DNA from: Anaerolineae bacterium
GTDB taxonomy: Bacteria; Chloroflexota; Anaerolineae; Promineifilales; Promineifilaceae
Length of the DNA stretch: 64,000 nucleotides
Direction: 5' to 3'
NCBI GenBank assembly: GCA_023384415.1
Contig: JAHDWJ010000008.1
Location: 62,001-126,000 of the forward strand
Notes under the pieces: model-generated
Told to the model about the DNA's origin: nothing
Seen by the model: only the letters and a program-made list of their open reading frames with translations
Databases searched by the model: none
Shown: positions 52,369 through 60,879 of the stretch, piece by piece
Position numbering within the stretch: position 1 is the first letter of the stretch
Layout: every line of letters begins with the position of its first letter
Position numbers and translations under genes: made by a program

Positions 52369-53799
52369 ATGTTTCCTAAATGGATCATCTGCCTGATACT
52401 GTTGACCCTGGCGGCCTGCACCCCCAGCCGCCAGCCTGAACCCACGAGCGCGGCCGCAACCACCCGCCTGCCCGCCACCCCCACCTTAGCCGCCCCCCTG
52501 GTGACACCCACCACCGAGCCCGGCCCACCTTCCCCAGAGCCACTCCGCCCCACCCCCACCGACATGCCCCTTTTCCCACCCCCGGTAGAAGCGTATTCAC
52601 TGCTCCTGCAAACGTACATCACCCTGCCCGCGGCCGCGCCTCCCCTACCCCCCATCTGGCAGCCAGATAATTCACAGTGGGGCGCCTACGTTTTAGCGGC
52701 CGCAGACGCCCTCAACTACACCCAGGCCAACCCCGAACTGTTCCAGGCCCACATCCGCACCTGGGGGCCGCTCAGCAGCCCGGATACCCCCGCCCCCCTC
52801 ACCTGGATATACCCCGCCGATCTGGATAACGACGGCGTTACCGAGCTGTTGGTGAGGGTGCCTCAACTCATTAACGATTGTAACGTCTCCCCCTGCCAGC
52901 CTCGCCTGATCTGTGATTTCGGCTTCTGCCCTGGCATGGTCATCCTGTTTGAGCTGGTTGGGGACCTCTACGTGCCCGAACACATCTTCACCGGCGATGA
53001 TTTCCAGGGCTTTTGGCTAGACAACCCAGAACTGTTCCATCTGGGGGATTTAACCGGAGACGGCCAAAACGAACTGATCCTGACCCAACAGTTTTGTGGC
53101 GCACACACCTGCTCCCTTGTTTTATTGGTAGGCCGCTGGGATGGACAAACATGGCACAACCTGGTAGGGCAAACTTCCCTGGGGCAAAGTTCAACCAACA
53201 TCACCCTGGAAGATCGGGAGGGCAATGGCACGGTGGAAATCTTATTGACCGGCGGCACAGTAGGATCAGTAGGTGGGGGGCTGCAAAGAGTTCATACCCT
53301 GGTTTTTGCCCTGGACAATGGTCGCTATGAGTTAATCGAGACCATCCCCGCTCCCGACCCCCACCCATACTACCTGATGATGGATGCGTATTACGCCTTG
53401 CAAGCCAATGATCTCAACCAGGCCGAACAGTTAGCCCAACAGGTGTTAGCTATCCCAACAGCCGAGATGATGGGTTTTTATTGGATGGATGAATGGGGTG
53501 CAGTGCGGATTCCCTCATATGCAGCCATTGAGTTGATGATGGTGTATGCCTTACGCGGTGATCAGGCAGCCATCCAATCGCTGCTGCCTACCCTGGCTCA
53601 ATATGATACTCTGGGCAATCCGTATGTCGCGGCCGCGCTCCTTTTCGCCGATACATACAACCAGACAGGAAACGCGGCCGCGGCCTGCCAGGCCATGGCC
53701 ACCGTCATGCAAGCCACCCCCGAACAGGCCCAATTTTTCGAATGGATGGGGTATAACACCGAGACGATACCGCTGGACGCGATGTGCCCACTGGGGTAA
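52369..53799 (+). CDS. Lipoprotein with VCBS/FG-GAP-like repeats
   Basis: A 476-residue lipoprotein: lipobox 'LTLAAC|TPSRQ' (~12-18), Thr/Pro linker to ~70, and a beta-rich domain with Ca-loop-like 'LDNDGVTELLVRVPQL', 'GDLTGDGQNELILTQQFCG' and 'DREGNGTVEILLTGGTV' (~145-290). A helical TPR-like C-terminus follows (~340-470; 'ALQANDLNQAEQLAQQVLAI'). Function unknown. It follows the previous lipoprotein by 100 bp on the same strand. Confidence 0.78.
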   Translation: MFPKWIICLILLTLAACTPSRQPEPTSAAATTRLPATPTLAAPLVTPTTEPGPPSPEPLRPTPTDMPLFPPPVEAYSLLLQTYITLPAAAPPLPPIWQPDNSQWGAYVLAAADALNYTQANPELFQAHIRTWGPLSSPDTPAPLTWIYPADLDNDGVTELLVRVPQLINDCNVSPCQPRLICDFGFCPGMVILFELVGDLYVPEHIFTGDDFQGFWLDNPELFHLGDLTGDGQNELILTQQFCGAHTCSLVLLVGRWDGQTWHNLVGQTSLGQSSTNITLEDREGNGTVEILLTGGTVGSVGGGLQRVHTLVFALDNGRYELIETIPAPDPHPYYLMMDAYYALQANDLNQAEQLAQQVLAIPTAEMMGFYWMDEWGAVRIPSYAAIELMMVYALRGDQAAIQSLLPTLAQYDTLGNPYVAAALLFADTYNQTGNAAAACQAMATVMQATPEQAQFFEWMGYNTETIPLDAMCPLG

Positions 53800-53849
53800 G
53801 CGTGAGAGGCTCAATAGGTGCAAATATGAGGAAGAATCATCCACTGGAG

Positions 53850-54315
53850 TTTACCCGTTTTAGTGAACAGTAAACGATGCGACAAATCGCACCCGACCAT
53901 AATAGGCTTGTTCTAACTCGACCGCTGATGGGAAACTCATCCCGGTGGGCGGCGATGAGTTCGTACGTCATTGCGGGGTTTGGGTGAAGACGGCGAGCGC
54001 TTTTTTAAGATGCCTCGTTCCTGCTCAGCAATGCGTAGCGCTTTCTGCAATCGCCTCATTTCAGCCGGGTCAGCGGCCGCCTCTGGTACACTTTTTCACA
54101 GGGGCAGACCATCTTGACTATACTCCCTCCGCCAGTGGCTTAGGCTGCTGCAGCTGCTGCCCAGGTCCTGCGCGAAGGTTCCCAACAGCTTGTCTGTTTG
54201 ATATGACAGTTTCGCCGTTTCCCGTTTGAATTCTTCTGTGAATGTTTGTTTACCCATTTTTGTTATCCTTTTTGTGTCTATGTATCTTACTTCACCGTCC
54301 ACAAAAACGGGTAAA
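53850..54315 (-). mobile_element. Decayed IS3-family element
   Basis: Ends TTTACCCGTTTTAGTG (53850-53865) and its inverse CACAAAAACGGGTAAA (54300-54315) match at 15 of 16. Inside, on the minus strand, is a transposase orfA piece starting at 54257 ('MGKQTFTEEFKRETAKLSYQ', 'SLSHWRREY'), then frameshifts ('EMRRLQKALRIAEQERGILK' in another frame) and an orfB start fused by internal deletion to its end ('ELEQAYYGRVRFVAS'). It cannot transpose by itself. It sits exactly between the core genome and the Dpd island and holds the last GCGGCCGC (54074). Confidence 0.8.
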
Positions 54316-54376
54316 GATCAAATCAGATGCGATCCTTTTATTTATGCACAGCGTTTGTGGTAACATACTGACGATT

Positions 54377-54392
54377 GTTCGCAATAGAGAAC
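54377..54392 (+). promoter_or_regulatory. Candidate operator, upstream of the DpdC-like gene
   Basis: GTTCGCAATAGAGAAC: a 6-bp inverted repeat around AATA with one mismatch. It is nearly identical to the perfect copy at 55234-55249, and it lies 18 bases before the proposed GTG start. A TAACAT at 54361-54366 could be the -10 box. Confidence 0.7.
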
Positions 54393-54410
54393 AACAAGGA
54401 AAATCATACT

Positions 54411-55172
54411 GTGGTAACTGCCTTAAACAAATCCCGCTGTCTTATCCTAAGCTGCTCACAAAGAAAAAGCACCTTGTCACAACCACTGTCTGCAATTGAC
54501 CGTTATGCCGGCCCCAGCTATCAGGTTTTGAACAAGTTTCTGCGAGAACAGCCGCATGAATCTAACAATCTAGATATATACATTCTGTCAGCCCGATACG
54601 GATTAATCCGAAGCCAGACGCCTACTCATTACTACGACCAAAAAATGACCTCTGCTAATGCAGCCGTATTGAGGCGCCAGGTTTTGCATACTTTTGAGCA
54701 GCAAATTCTTCCTAAAAAATACGCTGAAATCTTCGTATCTATGGGCAAGACGTACTTATTAGCCCTTGATGACCTACCCACTATTAATGAACACATAAAA
54801 CTGATCATCTCACAAGGCTCTTCAGGCAAGAAATTAACAGAGCTGCGTAACTGGTTGTGGGGATGCACTCCAGCAGCATCACAAAACTCAATTCCTTTGG
54901 CAACTCCGAATCTGGATAAGCAAACGGCCGTTTTGCGCGGCCACAGTGTTACCATCACTACGGCGGCCGTATTAAGCCTTCTACAGGACAAAATCGAGGC
55001 AAGCAATGGCTTGGCTTTCCACATCCAAAGCTGGTACGTTGAAGTCAATGGGGCAAGGATCAGCCCAAAGTGGGCGGCACAGGTGTTATTTAATCTGCCC
55101 GTCAGTGAATTTTCGGCGGATGAAGCACGGCGGGTGTTACGAAGATTGGGATTAAATTGTTACCAAATATAA
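54411..55172 (+). CDS. YaaA/DUF6884-like protein, candidate DpdC
   Basis: A 253-residue protein. The DUF6884/YaaA-type pattern is 'CLILSCSQRKS' (~10-20) and 'LDIYILSARYGLIRSQTPTH' (~60-80), followed by 'YAEIFVSMGKTYLLALDDLP'. The last ~80 residues form a separate small domain ('WYVEVNGARISPKWAAQVLF', 'SADEARRVLRRLGL'). In known Dpd systems DpdC, a YaaA-like protein, converts preQ0 in DNA to the amido form; that role is inferred here. I start at the GTG at 54411 (AAGGA 10 bases upstream) because the longer TTG ORF from 54375 would run through the operator. Separated from the next gene by a terminator. Confidence 0.6.
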   Translation: MVTALNKSRCLILSCSQRKSTLSQPLSAIDRYAGPSYQVLNKFLREQPHESNNLDIYILSARYGLIRSQTPTHYYDQKMTSANAAVLRRQVLHTFEQQILPKKYAEIFVSMGKTYLLALDDLPTINEHIKLIISQGSSGKKLTELRNWLWGCTPAASQNSIPLATPNLDKQTAVLRGHSVTITTAAVLSLLQDKIEASNGLAFHIQSWYVEVNGARISPKWAAQVLFNLPVSEFSADEARRVLRRLGLNCYQI

Positions 55173-55202
55173 TCTTTTGCAAGGTACATGACTTGAAACA
55201 GG

Positions 55203-55233
55203 AAACAGCCGTCTAGCTTAGACGGCTGTTTTT
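55203..55233 (+). terminator. Rho-independent terminator between DpdC-like and XRE genes
   Basis: A perfect 13-bp stem AAACAGCCGTCTA / TAGACGGCTGTTT with a GCT loop and five Ts. It isolates the DpdC-like gene as its own transcript. Confidence 0.92.
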
Positions 55234-55249
55234 GTTCTCAATAGAGAAC
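55234..55249 (+). promoter_or_regulatory. Perfect palindromic operator upstream of the XRE gene
   Basis: GTTCTCAATAGAGAAC is a perfect 6-4-6 inverted repeat. A possible -10 (TATACA, 55260) lies 10 bp downstream, so a bound protein would cover the -35 zone. The same sequence at 54377 precedes the DpdC-like gene, suggesting joint control by the XRE protein. Confidence 0.75.
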
Positions 55250-55275
55250 AGAAAGGCTTTATACAAGGCAATACC

Positions 55276-55548
55276 ATGACTACAGTCCGAAACCTGAAAA
55301 ATCTGGGGGCGAAACTCAAGGCCATACGAGAGTGGTTGGGCTATACCCAAGAGGAAATGGCTGAGGCGGTTGGGAAAGAGGGCGTATCACGTCGCTCGCG
55401 GGTGCATGAATGGGAAAAGGGCTTGCGTGAACCTGACCTGACGTGCCTGCTGGCTTATGCACGCCTGGTAAGCATTTCTACAGATGACTTGCTTGATGAC
55501 GCTGTGGAGCTGCAATTACAACAGCAAGTCAAGCACACAAATTACTAA
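55276..55548 (+). CDS. XRE-family HTH regulator
   Basis: A 90-residue Cro/C1-type protein; the HTH runs ~10-68 with 'LGAKLKAIREWLGYTQEEMA' , 'SRRSRVHEWEKGLREPDLTC' and 'YARLVSISTDDLLDD'. The recognition-helix region is unusually long ('KEGVSRRSRVHEWE'). It sits directly before dpdA (46 bp) and after a palindrome that recurs upstream of the DpdC-like gene, so it is likely an autoregulating control protein for the modification system, like C proteins of restriction-modification loci. That role is inferred. Confidence 0.85.
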   Translation: MTTVRNLKNLGAKLKAIREWLGYTQEEMAEAVGKEGVSRRSRVHEWEKGLREPDLTCLLAYARLVSISTDDLLDDAVELQLQQQVKHTNY

Positions 55549-55594
55549 AAAGCCAACAGCTAAACAAACCAATACACAAATATAACAGAGACCT

Positions 55595-56821
55595 ATGCAC
55601 TTCTATCTACCTAACTTTGAAGACTTAGTTGATCCAGAATACGACTTCATCAACGACGAATATTCACCAAGACGCGAGAAAATCGGCCGTTTCCAACACG
55701 ACCAGTATGCCCATGAATTTTTCAACAAACCTATCTTTGATGGCATGCTCGTTTCCAAAACCGTTGTTAAACCCGCTACTGAAAAACGCATACGTACTAG
55801 CGGAAACGTGCATACATTTTTTCGATTAGCCAAAGATGTACCAGTTATGGGGGATTGCGGCGCCTTCACATACCGTGACGCACAAATTCCCCCATACACG
55901 GTAAAGGAGATTCTCGAATACTACGAAACAATGGGCTTCACTTATGGTGTTGCCCTGGATCATCTCATCTTTCCCACCATGCCCGATGCCGAAAGGAGTC
56001 GCCGCCTTAAAATCACCCTAGACAACGCCCAAGAATTTCTAGATCAACGCGCTGCACTAAACTACCAGGTAATACCTGTGGGAATTGCCCAGGGATGGGA
56101 TGCCACATCACGACGAGAAACTATCCAGCGGCTACTAGAGATGGGCTACGATCACCTGGCAATAGGCGGAATGGCTCGCAGCAGTGACCAGGAAATCCGC
56201 GAAACGCTGCAAGCCATTTACCCTGTCCTACCTGAAAACGACCAGGTAAAAATGCTGCACTTATTTGGCGTGGCTCGTCTGTCCCTCGTTCCAGACCTGA
56301 TGCGTTACGGCGTTACCAGCGCTGACAGCGCCTCTCCTATGCGTCGAGCTTTCCTGGGTACGAGCGAGGACAATTACTGGACAACAAATGGAACACGCTA
56401 TGCTGCTGTCCGCATTCCAGAGGTAAAAGAAGGTGGCCCAAAAAAGCGTGGCGTAGACTCCACAGGCGAAGCCGCGGTCAAAAACGGCATGACTATGGAC
56501 AACATGAAAGCAATGGAGCACGAAACCCTTCGCTTGCTGCGTGCTTATCATGCTGGTGAAGTTGGCTTAGAAGAGACGGTAACGGCCGTTCTCGACTACG
56601 ATCAACTTCACGGTGACAAACGAGACCACGAAGCAGCCTATCGCCGCACCCTCAAAGATAAAGCATGGCAGAAATGCAACTGCCCTATTTGTGAGCAATG
56701 GGGGGTTGAAGTCATTATCTTTCGCGGCAATAATCGCAACAGACGACGTGGGTTCCACAACGCCTACGTGTTTTATCAGCAGTTTCAGGAACTTGTAAGA
56801 AAGCAAAAATCAACAGGCTAA
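55595..56821 (+). CDS. dpdA: DNA-guanine transglycosylase-like DpdA
   Basis: A 408-residue TGT-superfamily enzyme of the DpdA branch, which exchanges guanine in DNA for the 7-deazapurine preQ0. Visible sites: 'GDCGAFTY' with D87 (TGT substrate Asp), 'GVALDHLI' with D122, 'PVGIAQGWD' (161-169), 'GYDHLAIGGMARSS' (184-197), nucleophile candidate D244 in 'TSADSASPMRR', and the C-terminal metal site 'CNCPICEQWG' (361-370) with H388. The short N-terminus and 'ADSASPMRR' in place of the tRNA-enzyme nucleophile block set it apart from true TGT. It starts a run with dpdE and dpdF. Lower GC than the preceding 54 kb. Confidence 0.87.
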   Translation: MHFYLPNFEDLVDPEYDFINDEYSPRREKIGRFQHDQYAHEFFNKPIFDGMLVSKTVVKPATEKRIRTSGNVHTFFRLAKDVPVMGDCGAFTYRDAQIPPYTVKEILEYYETMGFTYGVALDHLIFPTMPDAERSRRLKITLDNAQEFLDQRAALNYQVIPVGIAQGWDATSRRETIQRLLEMGYDHLAIGGMARSSDQEIRETLQAIYPVLPENDQVKMLHLFGVARLSLVPDLMRYGVTSADSASPMRRAFLGTSEDNYWTTNGTRYAAVRIPEVKEGGPKKRGVDSTGEAAVKNGMTMDNMKAMEHETLRLLRAYHAGEVGLEETVTAVLDYDQLHGDKRDHEAAYRRTLKDKAWQKCNCPICEQWGVEVIIFRGNNRNRRRGFHNAYVFYQQFQELVRKQKSTG

Positions 56822-56892
56822 AGTAAATGCACAAACCTGTGTAAACTGCACTTTACGGTAAAGGATTCTCTTACACTCAGGGGCCTACTTTG

Positions 56893-59800
56893 ATGATTCA
56901 TCTCAGAACATTGCACAAAAGGATGCTTGTAAAAGGTATCGTCGCTGACGATGTTGTAGAGATTCTCGACCTTCAATGGCATACCGCCGATCAGTTAACT
57001 GTCACATACCAAGATTCCAGTAGCCGCCTGCATAAAATCACCCTTACCTCTGCACACGAAAGTCAACTTGAATGTACTAATACTTCTATGCTGCCATGGG
57101 AACTGCTGCCACAAAACCCAGGCAAAGAAGATATGAGAACTTTGACAAAAACAGAGAAGAAGTTCCTTAACCAGTCGTTTGGCCGCTCAGGCTTTAAACT
57201 TCAGTGGAATAGGGAGGGGGGCTACTCAGATTGGACACAGGGAGATACCACATACCGCGTTTTTCATACAAACCCCCACCAATCATTTATTATGCTCTTG
57301 GAAACAGAGACCGTCAATCCTCTCCAAAACGAAACGCAACCTGTCCCCCAAGTCACCCCTACAACAAGAAGCAATGACCTACTCAACCCCCTCACCACTA
57401 TAGAAGAACCAGGCACTGCATTCAGACCTGCGCCCCATCTGCCCTCCAAATCTCAATTTGTACCGGGTATGTATGTTCGCATCCCTTTTGATCTCGAAGA
57501 ATTAGAGAATGAATATCGTGACTATCAGATTGGACAAATAGTTGAGGTTAACAGTGTGTCCAATCTTGCACAAGTGAAGTTGCAAAGGCATTCTCCTGGA
57601 CAATCGGTTGTGCAAGAGATTGTTGATCGAGACCTGACGTATCTAGATCGCTGCCATATTCTGCCAGAGACACCTTTTACACATGCGGACACACACTTAA
57701 GCGGGCAGATTCTCTTACCCTGTCAGGAAGAATGGGAAGAAGGACAATTTTACGAATACTACGTCCAAATCGAAGGGCAGATAAAACGCCTTTCTGAAGA
57801 GAAAATAGTGGCAGCTTCGCATCGACAATCTCCACATCCTATTAAGCAGCTTAAACGCTATGAACTCCATCATCCTCGATGGAAATTTGAACGGGATCAG
57901 CTAATTGAGAGTTATGCTCAACTGCACGCGGCAACATTTGGGTTGGAAGATTTGGTCGGGTCACGCATTATGCTCCTTCCTCATCAGGCCGAAGTGGTGG
58001 CAACGGTACTGAGCGATGAAACCTGCCGCTACATCTTAGCCGATGAAGTTGGTTTAGGGAAAACTATTGAGGCTTGTGTCATTCTCAAGGGATTATATCG
58101 CCGTCATTCAGGCTTAAAAACGCTTATTATTGCACCCGCATCTCTGGTCGAGCAGTGGCACTACGAACTGGACAGAAAATTTTGGCTCGATTTTATACGA
58201 GGCGACCAATTAAATCGGTTTCAGCTGCCAGATGACCGTCCAGGCATTATCATCAGCACAGAAAATTTGTCAAATAGTGGCGAACTTGCTCTCTGGCTGT
58301 CAATGCAAGTCTGGGGGCTTCTCATTGTTGACGAGGCACATCATCTTCATAAACGACCGTCTCTCTACGAACGTGTTTATCAATTAAGCAGCGATGCCGA
58401 ACGTACCTTGATTTTATCAGCCACACCGATCCAGCGTCGAGCCGACGAATACTTGGAACTGCTCAAACTCATGCACCCAGACCGGTACGGCTTACTAAAT
58501 CATTCTCGGTTCAGTCGTATACTGCAAGCGCAACAAGCCCTTCGCCAAACGATTGCTTACCTCGCTCAAGCCTTAACACCTAATGATTTCGATTTAGCTG
58601 AATTCTTAGAAGAAATGGAAACTATCACCGACAAGCTCCAAGAGGATGAAATCTTGCCCCGGCTTGTTAGACAAGTATCGGCACAAACAAATTCTGCTGC
58701 TCAACTACACAAGGCCAAGGAAACGATTAGCTATGTGAGCGAAAATTATCGCATTGAGAGCAGAGTTATTCGTAACCGTCGTGTTAATTTGAAGATCGAG
58801 TTGCCCGAAAGGGAAGTAGGCACCCGCTTTAGTTATTCACCTGAAGGCACAGAAGTCGAAGTGATCAATGAGCTACACGACTACATTGACTTCATGTTAT
58901 TGGAATCCAAAGATGAGGCGGCAAAAGGTCTTTGCCTGGAATACGGTCGTATCTTGCTACACAAAGCCTTTAGCAGTCCACACAGCCTGGAAGACCTGCT
59001 AAAAGATCGGCAAAGGCTTCTCCAATCCCCTCGAAAATATCCAGAAAATCTATCAAGCAACAGTTTATTGACGCCAGCGCCGCCACGCCAGGAGGCAAAG
59101 CGAATACAATCTTTATTAACACATATTCCTGTTGTGACAGGGGAAAGCAACAGATTAGAAAACCTGTTGTGGCTTTGTGGAAATTGGCGGGAACAAACCG
59201 ACAGAATATTGGGATCGCTTACCTCAGGTATATCGCCCCCTAATCTAGGTCATCGTCTGCTCCAGGTGCTGCGAGCCATACAAGACCAGTTGCAAAGACA
59301 CCCGGCTTCTAAGATCGTTATTTTTTCCGCGTGGACAGAAACATTGTTGGTTTTACTGCCCTATCTGACTAAACATATCAGGACAATCCGAGGGCGTATT
59401 GCACAGTTCCATTGTCAGGTGCCAGTGGATGATCTACAAGCGCAAGTAGACCAATTTCAATCGCAAGAAGATTGTCACATTCTTTTATGCGATGAGTTGG
59501 GGGGCGAGGGACGCAATTTTCAGATTGCGGATGTGATCATCCATATCGATATACCTTGGACGCCGGCCCAATTAGAGCAACGAATCGGCCGTGTAGACCG
59601 CTTAGGTAGAACAGGAAAGGTGCTTTCCATCGTGCCTTACGCTCGGGAGCAGGTGGAGCAGGATTTATTCCGTATCTGGGAAGAAGGCTTTGAGCTTTTC
59701 ACCCATTCCATGAGCGGTCTTGAAATCGCGCTAGAAAGCGTCTTGGATGATTTGCTATCTGCTCTTAAACACAACTCCCGTGATGGCCTTATTAATCTCT

Positions 59801-60879
59801 TGCCAGAGATGTTGGTTAAGGCTAAGGTATTACGAAAAGCAGTTGAAGAAGAACGGTATTTTGAAGAAAACGCCATCAATCACCGCCGGCGTGATGAGTT
59901 CCAGCAATTAAGCAACCTCTACCGTGACGGTTCAAAATTGGGGCGTTCTTTCACCCGGTGGGCATCAATGGCGGGGCTGGAAAATTCATATAACCCTCGA
60001 TCAGATACAGTTATTTTCTATCCCAAGCGCTTTAATTATAAAAGCATGGCGAATGCAAAGTTTTTTACTCCGCCCAACATGGAGGAAGCATTGTTACGCT
60101 CTGGACGTGCTCATAACCTAGTGATCACAGGAACTTTCAATCGAGATATTGCCGTACTGCGAGAAGACCTGGTCTTTTTTGCACCGGGCAATGACCCATG
60201 GACAGATGCAATTGTAAACAATGCGCTTGAGGCAGATCGAGGGAGAAGCTGTGCGATTTTGCGTAAAACTGATCTGCTTACCGATTCCTGGCAAGGGGTA
60301 GAACTATTCTACCAACTTCAGGTGAATCCACGACCGTTATACAATGCTGGTTATTCATCCATCCACCTATTTCAGGCACAAGGCTATCTTTTCACGCCTA
60401 CTTACCGCATGTTGATCTCCATTGATGGAGATGTCATCTCTCGCTCTCATCGCGCCTGGCAGGCAATTGCAGCCCATTCGTTTGACCAAAGACGAGGAGA
60501 CATACACCTGGGAAAACGGGGAGGACCACGAAGAGTAGATATAGTGAAAGAGAGGTTCCCTACCGATGTATGGAAAGATGTAATAGACAGGATTATGGAT
60601 GCGGCAAACACGCAAATCCAGGATGAGTTCGAGTTCACCACAGAGGTTGCTCAAGATGCATCAGAAGAATTTGAACGTAAGCTGCTTGGACTACGCGCCG
60701 CTCAGCATTGGTTTCAACGGTCTTATGGCGAGGCAAGTGTAACCAACACGATAGATTTGGATGCATACCAACATATCATGGATGCACTAATTGAAGGAAT
60801 TCGTCACCCATTGATTCAACTAGAATCTGCTTGTTTCTGGTGGCTGTGCCCCGCGAACGATTATGAATCATTACTTTAA
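56893..60879 (+). CDS. dpdE: DpdE, SNF2-like helicase
   Basis: A ~1328-residue protein. After an N-terminal region without known motifs (~1-370; two small beta blocks, 'GMYVRIPFDLEELENEYRDY'), an SNF2-type ATPase follows: Walker A 'ADEVGLGKT' (~383), DEAH 'LIVDEAHHLHKR' (~480), motif III 'ILSATPIQRRADEYLE' (~508), then the second lobe 'KIVIFSAWTETLLVLLPYL' (~810) and motif VI 'QRIGRVDRLGRTGK' (~896). A ~400-residue C-terminal region follows. In known Dpd clusters DpdE is needed for restriction of unmodified DNA; specifics are inferred. Start placed at the ATG at 56893. Confidence 0.83.
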   Translation: MIHLRTLHKRMLVKGIVADDVVEILDLQWHTADQLTVTYQDSSSRLHKITLTSAHESQLECTNTSMLPWELLPQNPGKEDMRTLTKTEKKFLNQSFGRSGFKLQWNREGGYSDWTQGDTTYRVFHTNPHQSFIMLLETETVNPLQNETQPVPQVTPTTRSNDLLNPLTTIEEPGTAFRPAPHLPSKSQFVPGMYVRIPFDLEELENEYRDYQIGQIVEVNSVSNLAQVKLQRHSPGQSVVQEIVDRDLTYLDRCHILPETPFTHADTHLSGQILLPCQEEWEEGQFYEYYVQIEGQIKRLSEEKIVAASHRQSPHPIKQLKRYELHHPRWKFERDQLIESYAQLHAATFGLEDLVGSRIMLLPHQAEVVATVLSDETCRYILADEVGLGKTIEACVILKGLYRRHSGLKTLIIAPASLVEQWHYELDRKFWLDFIRGDQLNRFQLPDDRPGIIISTENLSNSGELALWLSMQVWGLLIVDEAHHLHKRPSLYERVYQLSSDAERTLILSATPIQRRADEYLELLKLMHPDRYGLLNHSRFSRILQAQQALRQTIAYLAQALTPNDFDLAEFLEEMETITDKLQEDEILPRLVRQVSAQTNSAAQLHKAKETISYVSENYRIESRVIRNRRVNLKIELPEREVGTRFSYSPEGTEVEVINELHDYIDFMLLESKDEAAKGLCLEYGRILLHKAFSSPHSLEDLLKDRQRLLQSPRKYPENLSSNSLLTPAPPRQEAKRIQSLLTHIPVVTGESNRLENLLWLCGNWREQTDRILGSLTSGISPPNLGHRLLQVLRAIQDQLQRHPASKIVIFSAWTETLLVLLPYLTKHIRTIRGRIAQFHCQVPVDDLQAQVDQFQSQEDCHILLCDELGGEGRNFQIADVIIHIDIPWTPAQLEQRIGRVDRLGRTGKVLSIVPYAREQVEQDLFRIWEEGFELFTHSMSGLEIALESVLDDLLSALKHNSRDGLINLLPEMLVKAKVLRKAVEEERYFEENAINHRRRDEFQQLSNLYRDGSKLGRSFTRWASMAGLENSYNPRSDTVIFYPKRFNYKSMANAKFFTPPNMEEALLRSGRAHNLVITGTFNRDIAVLREDLVFFAPGNDPWTDAIVNNALEADRGRSCAILRKTDLLTDSWQGVELFYQLQVNPRPLYNAGYSSIHLFQAQGYLFTPTYRMLISIDGDVISRSHRAWQAIAAHSFDQRRGDIHLGKRGGPRRVDIVKERFPTDVWKDVIDRIMDAANTQIQDEFEFTTEVAQDASEEFERKLLGLRAAQHWFQRSYGEASVTNTIDLDAYQHIMDALIEGIRHPLIQLESACFWWLCPANDYESLL

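Larger units (their letters stand above)
352..54081. repeat. Highly iterated palindrome GCGGCCGC (HIP-like), about 108 copies
   Basis: The 8-bp palindrome GCGGCCGC recurs throughout this span; reading by eye I count about 108 copies, first at 352 and last at 54074. Copies fall in genes on both strands and in spacers. In genes all three frames are used, giving Ala-Ala-Ala (e.g. 21122 in the AhpD-like gene), Gly-Arg (28235) or Arg-Pro (18101), so the constraint acts on DNA, not protein. At roughly 56% GC only two or three copies would be expected by chance. Local density varies: seven copies lie in the 1-kb FecR-like gene, none between 41,563 and 45,287. HIP1 (GCGATCGC) of cyanobacteria is the known analogue; the biological role here is unknown. 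Confidence 0.93.

Noticed and set aside
55595..56821. Reading the TGT-like gene as an ordinary queuosine tRNA enzyme
   Set aside because: The 'TSADSASPMRR' nucleophile block, zinc-site spacing and the neighbouring helicases fit DpdA, not tRNA TGT.
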